Origin: Syntrophomonadaceae bacterium
Lineage (GTDB): Bacteria; Bacillota; Dethiobacteria; DTU022
Direction: 5' to 3'
DNA: 13,432 nt
Assembly (NCBI GenBank): GCA_007127255.1
Contig: SKZS01000058.1
Span: forward strand, 1 to 13,432
Shown here: positions 6,539 to 13,432 of the stretch, piece by piece
Numbering within the stretch: position 1 is the stretch's first letter
Layout of the letters: every line of letters starts with the position of its first letter
The notes under the pieces: model-generated
What the model was told of the DNA's origin: nothing
The model's input: only the letters and a program-made list of their open reading frames with translations
Databases searched by the model: none
Made by a program: the position numbers and the translations under genes

Positions 6539-9394
6539 TTATGTTTTTCCTTCACTTCTGACTGCCCGCTTTTGGTTACTGCGCAGGGGCAGTATTCCCG
6601 CCAACCACTGTCCGGTATATGATTCCGGGCAAAGAGCTATCTCTTCAGGAGTGCCTGCGGCAACTACTCTGCCTCCCCCGTCACCACCTTCGGGACCCAA
6701 ATCGACCAGGTAGTCAGCCCGTTTAAGAACCTCCATGTTGTGTTCGATCACTACTACAGTATTGCCGCTATCAACCAGGCGTTCGAGAATGATCAGCAGT
6801 TTGCTGATGTCATCGAGGTGCAATCCTGTTGTCGGCTCATCAAGGATATAGAGGCTCCTACCGTTGCTCCGCCTTGACAGTTCGGTAGCCAGCTTAACCC
6901 TCTGCGCTTCACCCCCGGAAAGAGTTGTTGCAGGTTGGCCAAGTCGAATATAACCCAGTCCGACATCATAGAGCAGCTGCAGCTTGCGCTGTACCTTTGG
7001 AATGGCCGAAAAAAATTCCAGGGCTTCTTCAACGGTCATAGCCAGAACATCGGCAATATTGTTTTCTTTATAGCGAACTTCAAGGGTTTCACGGTTGTAA
7101 CGTTTGCCGCGGCAAACTTCACAGGGCACATATACATCCGGAAGAAAGTGCATCTCAATTCTTAAGATGCCATCACCGCGACAGGCTTCACAACGACCGC
7201 CCTTTACATTAAAACTGAAACGCCCCGGACGATAACCACGTCGACGCGATTCGGCTGTTTTAGAAAAAATCTCCCGGATGCCATCAAAGATACCGGTATA
7301 AGTAGCCGGATTCGAGCGCGGCGTTCGCCCGATTGGCGATTGGTCAATAACAATCACTTTATCAAGATGTTCGACCCCTTCAAGACCGCTGTGATCACCT
7401 GCCTGCTCGCGCGAACGATGCAGTATGCGGGACAAGCTGCGAGCCATGATTTCATTAATCAGGGTGCTTTTCCCGGAACCCGAGACACCGGCCACACAGA
7501 CAAAGAGACCAAGCGGTATCCCGACATCAATATTCTGCAGGTTATGCTCACGGGCACCTCGAATATAGAGCCACTTATCATTACAATCACGCCTCTTTTC
7601 CGGCACAGCAACTTCCCTTCTGCCGGCCAGGTAATCTCCGGTAATCGAATCTTTCGCTGCCATGATTTCATCCGCTGTCCCCTCGGCAACTATCCATCCT
7701 CCCCCGGCTCCGGCACCCGGACCGATATCAACAAGATGATCGGCACTACGGATCGTTTCTTCATCATGCTCGACCACGAGGACTGTATTGCCCAGATCCC
7801 GCAGAGCTTTCAGGGTGGTAATCAGGCGTGCATTATCCCGCTGATGCAAACCGATACTCGGCTCATCAAGAATATATATCACCCCGGTCAGGCCTGAACC
7901 AATCTGTGTGGCAAGCCTGATCCGCTGTGCTTCTCCTCCCGAAAGGGTAGCCGCCGCCCGATCAAGATTCAGATACTGAAGACCTACGTTGCGTAAAAAC
8001 TGCAGCCTTTCTTCTATTTCTTTCAGGACCTGCCTGCCGATATGCTTTTCCCGTTCTGTAAGCTGCAGTTGGTTGATATATTCTGCTGATTTTTCTACTG
8101 TCAGCGCCGAAACTTCAGCAATATTATGACCACCAAGCAGCACAGCGAGACTGGCAGGCTTGAGACGGCTGCCTTTACAGGTCGGGCAGGGCCGAACCTG
8201 CATATACCGCTCCATATCAGCACGCATCTCATCTGAAGTAGTTGACGCATAACGCCTCTCCAAAAGTTTAAGCACTCCCGGGAAGACTTTACGGTAACTG
8301 CGAACGCGTTTGAACATATTTACATAGCGGAAATTAACTTTTCCGGGGGAACCGTGTAATATCTTTTGCTTAACCTCGGGTTTAAAATCACGGAACGGAA
8401 CATCTAGATCCAGACCCCACTCTTTTGCTGCTGCTTCCAGGAACTGCTGGTAATAATTCTGTCCGGACCAGGGATGGATTGCCCCTTCACGGATAGATAA
8501 CTCCGGGTAAGGGATAACCAGCTCTTCGGAAAATTCGGCCCTGGTCCCCAAACCGCTGCATTCAGGGCAGGCTCCGTACGGGCTGTTAAATGAAAAAATG
8601 CGCGGACTGATCTCTTCAAAACTGAAGCCGCATTCGGCACAGGCAAAATTTTCACTGAACAATTGTTCTGAGCCGTCTACTTCTTCAATTAAAACCAGCC
8701 CTTCACTTAGCTTCAATGCTGTTTCCAATGAATCTGCCAGGCGGGTCTGAACTCCTTCGCGGATGATCAGGCGGTCGACAACAACTTCAATATTGTGTTT
8801 CTTTTTCTTATCCAGGATGATCTCTTCCTCAAGATCACGCACCTCACCATCAACCCTGATTCGGACATACCCTTTGCGGCGCATATCTTCAAACAGCCGG
8901 GAATATTCGCCTTTTCGACTGCGGACCAGGGGCGCCAAAACCTGGATCCGGGTTTCATCAGGCAGAGATGCAATCTGGTCAACCATCTGCTGCACCGTCT
9001 GCTGACTTATTTCCTTTTTACAGGTCGGACAATGCGGATTGCCTATACGGGCAAAAAGCAGGCGGATATAGTCATAAATCTCGGTTACCGTTCCCACCGT
9101 GGAGCGCGGATTGCGGGATGCCGTTTTTTGATCTATTGAAATCGCAGGCGAAAGCCCTTCAATTTGATCGAGATCGGGTTTATCCATCTGCCCGAGAAAC
9201 TGGCGGGCATAAGCCGAAAGCGATTCAACATAACGCCGCTGGCCTTCTGCATAGATCGTATCAAAAGCCAGGGAAGATTTGCCTGAACCGCTTAAACCGG
9301 TAAATACAATTAATTTATTGCGGGGCAGGGATAAGTTTATATTTTTTAAATTATGTTCTCTTGCTCCGCGGATGATAATTTCTCCTGCCGACAA
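6539..9394 (-). CDS. uvrA: UvrABC excinuclease subunit A (damage-recognition ATPase)
   Basis: UvrA is a dimeric ABC-type ATPase that scans DNA for bulky lesions and loads UvrB. The protein has 951 residues from the proposed start and is complete. ABC domain I has Walker [10 protein letters not shown] near 33-41, a Cys-x2-Cys pair near 122-125 and a zinc module with CAEC and CPEC, then signature [16 protein letters not shown] and Walker [15 protein letters not shown] domain II has GVSGSGKST, a second zinc module (CEAC...CEVC), signature [15 protein letters not shown] and [11 protein letters not shown]. The frame also offers a GTG at 9403, but the SD GAGGAG (9408-9403) overlaps that codon; the TTG at 9394 stands 8 bases from it and gives [19 protein letters not shown], the usual N-terminus. 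The gene follows uvrB by 53 bp. A LexA-box-like palindrome lies inside it at 8657-8668. Confidence 0.98.
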   Translation of the reverse strand: MSAGEIIIRGAREHNLKNINLSLPRNKLIVFTGLSGSGKSSLAFDTIYAEGQRRYVESLSAYARQFLGQMDKPDLDQIEGLSPAISIDQKTASRNPRSTVGTVTEIYDYIRLLFARIGNPHCPTCKKEISQQTVQQMVDQIASLPDETRIQVLAPLVRSRKGEYSRLFEDMRRKGYVRIRVDGEVRDLEEEIILDKKKKHNIEVVVDRLIIREGVQTRLADSLETALKLSEGLVLIEEVDGSEQLFSENFACAECGFSFEEISPRIFSFNSPYGACPECSGLGTRAEFSEELVIPYPELSIREGAIHPWSGQNYYQQFLEAAAKEWGLDLDVPFRDFKPEVKQKILHGSPGKVNFRYVNMFKRVRSYRKVFPGVLKLLERRYASTTSDEMRADMERYMQVRPCPTCKGSRLKPASLAVLLGGHNIAEVSALTVEKSAEYINQLQLTEREKHIGRQVLKEIEERLQFLRNVGLQYLNLDRAAATLSGGEAQRIRLATQIGSGLTGVIYILDEPSIGLHQRDNARLITTLKALRDLGNTVLVVEHDEETIRSADHLVDIGPGAGAGGGWIVAEGTADEIMAAKDSITGDYLAGRREVAVPEKRRDCNDKWLYIRGAREHNLQNIDVGIPLGLFVCVAGVSGSGKSTLINEIMARSLSRILHRSREQAGDHSGLEGVEHLDKVIVIDQSPIGRTPRSNPATYTGIFDGIREIFSKTAESRRRGYRPGRFSFNVKGGRCEACRGDGILRIEMHFLPDVYVPCEVCRGKRYNRETLEVRYKENNIADVLAMTVEEALEFFSAIPKVQRKLQLLYDVGLGYIRLGQPATTLSGGEAQRVKLATELSRRSNGRSLYILDEPTTGLHLDDISKLLIILERLVDSGNTVVVIEHNMEVLKRADYLVDLGPEGGDGGGRVVAAGTPEEIALCPESYTGQWLAGILPLRSNQKRAVRSEGKT
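8657..8668. promoter_or_regulatory. LexA-box-like palindrome inside uvrA
   Basis: GAACAATTGTTC is a perfect 12-base palindrome and an exact match to the Gram-positive SOS box core GAAC-N4-GTTC. It lies within uvrA, coding for Glu-Gln-Leu-Phe, far from any obvious start or promoter. A match to eight fixed bases is expected by chance roughly once in 65 kb, so coincidence is quite possible. Confidence 0.2.
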
Positions 9395-9402
9395 GCTTTT
9401 CA

Positions 9403-9408
9403 CTCCTC
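9403..9408 (-). promoter_or_regulatory. Ribosome binding site that decides the uvrA TTG start
   Basis: GAGGAG on the minus strand lies 8 bases before TTG 9394-9392. Its last G is the first base of the competing GTG codon at 9403-9401, leaving that codon no spacing at all. This makes the TTG the likely initiator. Confidence 0.7.
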
Positions 9409-9447
9409 GTTTTTATTAAGATATCTAAACCATGGATGCTTAAATAT

Positions 9448-11427
9448 TTACTGCTTCTCCAGTTCAAAAATCATATCGCGTAATTCGGCCGCTTTTTCAA
9501 ATTCCAGGTTCCTGGAGGCTTCCTTCATTTCTTTGCCCAGTTTTTTAATCATCTTTTGACGCTTAGCTGCGTCCATCTTCTTAAGATCTTCCTCGATGTA
9601 GGGGCCTTCATCTTCTGCTACCATGGTAGCCCCGATTAAATCACGAATTGGCTTAACTATAGTAGCCGGTGTAATACCGTGTTCGTTATTATAGGCTATC
9701 TGTTTCTGCCGGCGACGCTCGGTTTCGTCTATGGCATTATGCATCGAAACGGTTACCTCATCTGCGTACATGATTACCCTGCCTTCAATGTTTCTGGCTG
9801 TCCGCCCGATGGTCTGAACCAGGGAGCGCTCGGAACGCAAAAAACCTTCTTTATCGGCATCCAGTATCGCGACCAGGGTTACTTCCGGCAGGTCAAGGCC
9901 CTCCCGCAGAAGGTTTATTCCAACCAGGACGTCAAACTCACCCAGGCGCAGTCCCCTGATAATGGTCATTCTTTCCAGGGCATCTATATCTGAATGCATG
10001 TAGCGTACTTTAAGCCCCATGTTTCGATAGTACTCTGTTAAATCTTCAGCCATTCTCTTGGTCATAGTTGTGACCAGAACTCTTTGCCCTTTTTCAGCCC
10101 TGACCTTGATCTCGCCGTAAAGGTCATCAACCTGGCCATCCGCTGACCTTACTTCCACCAGTGGATCTATTAAGCCGGTAGGACGGATGATCTGCTCTAC
10201 AACGGCAGAACTGTGTTCCATTTCCCAGGGTCCCGGAGTAGCTGAAACCATTATGGCCTGGTTAACCAGCGATTCAAACTCTTCAAAGCGCAGCGGCCGG
10301 TTATCGAGAGCCGATGGCAGCCTGAATCCGTGTTCAACCAGTGTGGTTTTACGTGAAAAATCTCCTCGGTACATTCCGTTAATCTGGGGTATGGTAATAT
10401 GCGACTCATCTATCACTACCAGCATATCATCTGGAAAATAATCCAGCAGTGTTGCCGGCCTGCTGCCGGCAGGGCGCCCGTCTAAATGGCGGGAATAGTT
10501 TTCAATGCCACTGCAAAAACCAATTTCCTGCATCATCTCAAGATCGAAATTAACACGCTGCTCAAGCCGCTGCGCTTCAAGCAGTTTGTCTTCTTTGCGA
10601 AAGTGGGCCAATTGTTCCTGCAGTTCGGCTTCAATATCAGCTACTGCCCGTTGAAGTTGGTCGGGTGCGGTTACGTAATGGGTAGCCGGGAATATTGCCA
10701 CATGGGCACGATCCCCGATTACTTTTCCACTGATTAGATCAACCTCCCGCAGACGCTCGATCTCATCACCAAACAATTCCACTCGCAGGGCAGCCTCTGA
10801 AAAAGATGCCGGTATTATTTCTAATACATCACCCCTGACCCGAAATGTGCCCCGTTGAAAATCAATCTCGTTACGCTTGTAGTGAATATCGACAAGACGG
10901 CTGATAATTTCATCTCGGCCTATCCTGGCTCCCTGGCGTAAGGAGAGGACCTGCTCCATGTATTCTTTCGGAGAGCCAAGACCATAGATACAGGAAACAG
11001 AAGCAACTACGATAACATCTGACCGTTCTAAAACCGCACTCGTAGCCGAGTGCCTGAGTTTATCGATTTCATCGTTAATCGAAGAGTCTTTCTCAATATA
11101 GGTATCACTTCCAGGCAGGTATGCTTCCGGTTGATAGTAATCGTAGTAGCTGATAAAATATTCAACTGCATTGCCAGGAAACAACTCTTTAAATTCGCTA
11201 CAAAGCTGTGCCGCGAGAATCTTATTAGGAGCCATTACCAGGGTCGGCCGCTGAACCTGCTCGATAACATTTGCGATAGTGTATGTTTTACCGGACCCTG
11301 TTACACCCAACAGGGTCTGGTAAGGGCAGCCCCGGCGCAGACCTTGCACCAGGGCTTCTATAGCTTCCGGTTGATCCCCGGAAGGCTGGAATTCTGCTCT
11401 AACTTTCAAGCCGCGATTATTAACCAC
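9448..11427 (-). CDS. uvrB: UvrABC excinuclease subunit B (damage-verifying helicase-like ATPase)
   Basis: UvrB receives the damage site from UvrA, verifies it by clamping one strand under a beta-hairpin, and recruits UvrC. The 659-residue protein shows Walker [11 protein letters not shown] at 41-50, the beta-hairpin region at about 92-125 ([20 protein letters not shown], then [11 protein letters not shown]), the DExH box VVIDESH near 337-343, helicase motif [16 protein letters not shown] in the second RecA-like domain, and a C-terminal UVR domain at about 622-656 ([13 protein letters not shown]) that pairs with UvrC. Nothing is missing. The start is GTG at 11427 behind GGAGG with a 7-base spacer, and the N-terminus [11 protein letters not shown] is typical. 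It heads uvrB-uvrA-uvrC. No SOS box of the GAAC-N4-GTTC type lies upstream, although UvrB genes are often LexA-controlled in Bacillota. Confidence 0.98.
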   Translation of the reverse strand: MVNNRGLKVRAEFQPSGDQPEAIEALVQGLRRGCPYQTLLGVTGSGKTYTIANVIEQVQRPTLVMAPNKILAAQLCSEFKELFPGNAVEYFISYYDYYQPEAYLPGSDTYIEKDSSINDEIDKLRHSATSAVLERSDVIVVASVSCIYGLGSPKEYMEQVLSLRQGARIGRDEIISRLVDIHYKRNEIDFQRGTFRVRGDVLEIIPASFSEAALRVELFGDEIERLREVDLISGKVIGDRAHVAIFPATHYVTAPDQLQRAVADIEAELQEQLAHFRKEDKLLEAQRLEQRVNFDLEMMQEIGFCSGIENYSRHLDGRPAGSRPATLLDYFPDDMLVVIDESHITIPQINGMYRGDFSRKTTLVEHGFRLPSALDNRPLRFEEFESLVNQAIMVSATPGPWEMEHSSAVVEQIIRPTGLIDPLVEVRSADGQVDDLYGEIKVRAEKGQRVLVTTMTKRMAEDLTEYYRNMGLKVRYMHSDIDALERMTIIRGLRLGEFDVLVGINLLREGLDLPEVTLVAILDADKEGFLRSERSLVQTIGRTARNIEGRVIMYADEVTVSMHNAIDETERRRQKQIAYNNEHGITPATIVKPIRDLIGATMVAEDEGPYIEEDLKKMDAAKRQKMIKKLGKEMKEASRNLEFEKAAELRDMIFELEKQ

Positions 11428-11468
11428 GGCAACACCTCCGCTTAACCACTAACTCGTAAACACTATTA

Positions 11469-11477
11469 ATTATAACA
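11469..11477 (-). promoter_or_regulatory. Extended -10 promoter before uvrB
   Basis: The minus strand reads TGTTATAAT from 11477 to 11469: a perfect TATAAT with the TGn extension. It begins just after the stop codon of the TMEM165-family gene (11483-11481). A good -35 box is not visible at 16-18 bases. Transcription would start near 11462, leaving a leader of about 35 bases before the uvrB GTG at 11427. Confidence 0.6.
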
Positions 11478-11480
11478 CAA

Positions 11481-12059
11481 TTAGGAGATAAGTCCCGCCT
11501 CAAAAATAATCATAAGCAAACCGATAAAAACAAATAAAGCTGCAGAGCCAATTCTAATATAAAGAGGATTAAACCTGGTAATAAAGCGGCTGCCCACATA
11601 AACGGCCAGGAGTTGATTAACTAACATGGCTAACATTGCTCCGGCAAAAACTACCAGGGGATAACCAAAACTGGCAGCTATAAACATTGCCGCCAGCTGA
11701 GTTTTATCTCCCAGTTCTGCTAATAGAATTACGCCAAGGGTTTGAAAATACCCTGTTTTACCTGTGTTTTCTATAGTATCTTCTTTACCGAAAATAAATG
11801 TGTACACACCAATAGTGATAAAGAATAGTCCTGAACCAACTGCTACAAGAGAATGAGGAATTGTTTCCGCTATTAAGCTGCCAACACCAACTGCCAATCC
11901 AAGGACCACAGCCATAGCGGTCATTGCCCCTGCAAGAACCTGCAAGGGAGGATAGCGGCAGGCCATGGCAAGACAGACCAATTGAGACTTGTCACCGAAT
12001 TCAGCAACAAGAACTGTAAGAAAGGCGGCCGTTGCCGCTGCTATCAATTGTAACACCAC
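11481..12059 (-). CDS. TMEM165/GDT1 (UPF0016) family membrane cation exporter
   Basis: The protein of 192 residues is an integral membrane protein of the UPF0016 family, whose bacterial members (for example MneA and Mnx) export manganese, and whose eukaryotic members (Gdt1, TMEM165) move Mn and Ca in the Golgi. The diagnostic E-x-G-D-K-[ST] motif occurs twice, as EFGDKSQ at about 20-26 and ELGDKTQ at about 115-121, each in a membrane helix, reflecting the internal repeat. About six hydrophobic segments are visible, with a polar loop at about 91-104. Mn export is the best guess for the substrate; Ca is possible. The GTG at 12059 is 7 bp after the PDZ gene stop and has no clear SD, so translational coupling is likely; a TTG at 12047 behind GGTG is an alternative start. 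There is no room for a yybP-ykoY Mn riboswitch in front of it. It is cotranscribed with the PDZ protein, and the uvrB promoter follows directly. Confidence 0.9.
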   Translation of the reverse strand: MVLQLIAAATAAFLTVLVAEFGDKSQLVCLAMACRYPPLQVLAGAMTAMAVVLGLAVGVGSLIAETIPHSLVAVGSGLFFITIGVYTFIFGKEDTIENTGKTGYFQTLGVILLAELGDKTQLAAMFIAASFGYPLVVFAGAMLAMLVNQLLAVYVGSRFITRFNPLYIRIGSAALFVFIGLLMIIFEAGLIS

Positions 12060-12066
12060 GCTTTTT

Positions 12067-13422
12067 TTATATAGCTTTTTTGCTGTTTAGCAGGCCAGAT
12101 ATTTTTTCTTTCAGCCATCTAAAGCGCCCCAGTGGATCCGGCTTTTGAACCTCCATATATACTGAAGAATCCGGAGCAGGAACAGGAATTAACCCAAGGG
12201 TGGCGCTGCGATGAAGTATAGAAACAGGAGAGTATGATTCCAGCCCGGCCCGGGGAGAATTTTTATTCTCTTCCCTGGATGCAGTGCTTTTTTTAAAAAT
12301 TAAGGAAAAAGGTTCCCCATCTCGAACCCCTTCAACCAGGACCATGAAATAGCTATCTTCAATTTTTTCAATCAAATCATTATTAGTATCTACTTCTTCT
12401 CCGTTAATCTTAAGGATTAAATCATCATCAAGCAATCCAGCTTGCCAGGCCGGCGAATCGGGCAGAACCATCATTATGGTCACACCCTTTGCAGGCATTT
12501 GAAACCGTGAAGGACGTGAATCTTCCTGCTTCTTACCGTAAATAATCAGCAGTTCATGTCCGAGGGGAGCAAACAACAGCCCGGGTATAACCAGCCAGGA
12601 TAAAAATTCCGAACCTACAGCGATAATAAGGAGAACTACACTGTAAAGTGCCAGCCCCCTGGCTGAAAACACAGTTCGTTCACGGGGAGTTGATGATACG
12701 GCAATGTCTGCATAACCCAGACCCGCTGCTACCGGTATAACCGCGTACTGAAGGGCCTGTCCCTCACCAGGCTGCAGGTTTGTTTCGAGTATAGGCCACC
12801 ATTCAGGCATGCTCACCCCGGCAATATCAGTTTGAGCTACGACTGTAACCAGAAGCGCTACCAGCGGTAGAGGCCAGAATCTCTGCAGCGCAAAGGCACC
12901 GACGACATCTCCATCCTCATTTTTTAAGTATATCGGACTGTTACCCCAGTGCCCACCGAAATAAATCAGCAGGGCTTCAGCCAGGTGAAGCAGCCCGATC
13001 AATACCAGCAGGGCCGGAATATGAATCATTAGCAGCGATTCCATAACAACATTTTGTTCCAGGTAAGGGAATAGAGGCACAAGGACGTGTCGACCCAATA
13101 AGACCATTACTGCTACAATCCCGCCTGCATAAGAAAAGCATAGATAGCGGGGATTGATCATCAATAAAAGCAGGGCAACCGGCCAGATAAAATAAAGACC
13201 GATTTGTTCCAGGGATAAGCCCATAATAATTAATATCGTACTGGCAGCAAAACCGCCCAGGATACCCAGGGCCGTTGACAGCAGCATTTGCCGGCCAACA
13301 TTATTAATAGGACGGCCAAATAGCTTTTCTTCCGTAGCAACCAGGCGCCTGTACTGGGTATAAACCAAAAAAAGAACAATCCAGAAAATAGGCATAAAGA
13401 AAGCCACTACAAATGTTGTCAT
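12067..13422 (-). CDS. Multi-pass membrane protein with C-terminal PDZ domain, MinJ-like (5' end uncertain)
   Basis: The 451-residue frame begins with a hydrophobic helix (about 3-22), followed by the basic QYRRLVATEEKLFGR. It then crosses the membrane several more times (roughly 45-68, 72-88, 95-112, 128-155, 183-200, 225-240 and 252-290) and ends in a PDZ domain at about 305-375 (GVTIMMVLPDSPAWQAGLLDDDLILKING split by its carboxylate-binding loop) and a polar tail of about 75 residues. This architecture and the position upstream of uvrB resemble Bacillus MinJ, the polar adaptor that links DivIVA to MinCD in division-site selection. MinJ function here is inference; no protease motif is present. 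The ATG at 13422 has no SD, and the frame stays open to the window edge at 13432, so the true start may lie further upstream, which would fit my recollection that clostridial relatives have slightly longer N-termini. Confidence 0.75.
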   Translation of the reverse strand: MTTFVVAFFMPIFWIVLFLVYTQYRRLVATEEKLFGRPINNVGRQMLLSTALGILGGFAASTILIIMGLSLEQIGLYFIWPVALLLLMINPRYLCFSYAGGIVAVMVLLGRHVLVPLFPYLEQNVVMESLLMIHIPALLVLIGLLHLAEALLIYFGGHWGNSPIYLKNEDGDVVGAFALQRFWPLPLVALLVTVVAQTDIAGVSMPEWWPILETNLQPGEGQALQYAVIPVAAGLGYADIAVSSTPRERTVFSARGLALYSVVLLIIAVGSEFLSWLVIPGLLFAPLGHELLIIYGKKQEDSRPSRFQMPAKGVTIMMVLPDSPAWQAGLLDDDLILKINGEEVDTNNDLIEKIEDSYFMVLVEGVRDGEPFSLIFKKSTASREENKNSPRAGLESYSPVSILHRSATLGLIPVPAPDSSVYMEVQKPDPLGRFRWLKEKISGLLNSKKAI

Positions 13423-13432
13423 AAATATTTGA

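Noticed and set aside
7340..7897. A 185-codon plus-strand open frame opposite uvrA
   Set aside because: It lies fully antisense to the conserved uvrA coding sequence, begins at a non-ATG codon without an SD, and its translation has no recognisable domain. It is a by-product of uvrA codon use.
8303..8316. GAACGCGTTTGAAC, which looks like a repeated or palindromic operator in uvrA
   Set aside because: The spacing does not fit GAAC-N4-GTTC and the symmetry is imperfect. It is explained by coding sequence.
11050..11445. Plus-strand open frame of 131 codons opposite the start of uvrB
   Set aside because: It is antisense to the conserved UvrB ATPase region, has no ribosome binding site and no recognisable motif.
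11484..12066. Possible yybP-ykoY Mn riboswitch for the TMEM165-family gene
   Set aside because: Only 7 bp separate it from the upstream PDZ gene, so there is no leader that could hold a riboswitch.
1..13432. CRISPR arrays, transposases, phage genes, toxin-antitoxin pairs, tRNA or rRNA genes
   Set aside because: None was seen on either strand. The window is filled by conserved single-copy chromosomal genes with short gaps.

Overview
The window reads as an ordinary chromosomal stretch from a Gram-positive bacterium of the Clostridia (Bacillota). The evidence is the linkage uvrB-uvrA-uvrC, rapZ-whiA, rpoN and pgk, the purine-rich Shine-Dalgarno (SD) sequences, and the many GTG and TTG starts. 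Base composition looks middling (neither very AT-rich nor GC-rich by eye; not computed). I cannot name a genus. All ten genes lie on the minus strand, so transcription runs from high to low coordinates, and nearly every base is coding.

In transcription order: a multi-pass membrane protein with a cytosolic PDZ domain, resembling MinJ (13422-12067, possibly cut at its 5' end by the window edge); a TMEM165/GDT1-family cation exporter 7 bp behind it (12059-11481); the nucleotide-excision-repair genes uvrB (11427-9448), uvrA (9394-6539) and uvrC (6463-4616); a Cof-type HAD phosphatase (4505-3675); rapZ (3652-2783); whiA (2765-1821); rpoN, encoding sigma-54 (1708-290); and the first 89 codons of pgk (268-1, continuing past the window).

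Two extended -10 promoters can be proposed, one before uvrB (about 11469-11477) and one before the HAD gene (about 4548-4556). They suggest three transcription segments: membrane genes, uvrBAC, and HAD-rapZ-whiA-rpoN-pgk. Convincing intrinsic terminators were not seen, so read-through between segments is likely. UvrA, UvrB and UvrC together carry out damage recognition, verification and dual incision. The downstream genes are regulators (RapZ, WhiA, sigma-54) leading into glycolysis.

No new multi-gene system is evident. The points most worth a second look are: a near-perfect sigma-54 promoter on the plus strand between whiA and rpoN, pointing antisense into the end of whiA and flanked by a bulged inverted repeat; the absence of yvcK between rapZ and whiA; the absence of cggR and gap between rpoN and pgk; and several genes whose real starts appear to be TTG codons behind good SD sequences. 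There is no gene-free stretch longer than about 112 bp.
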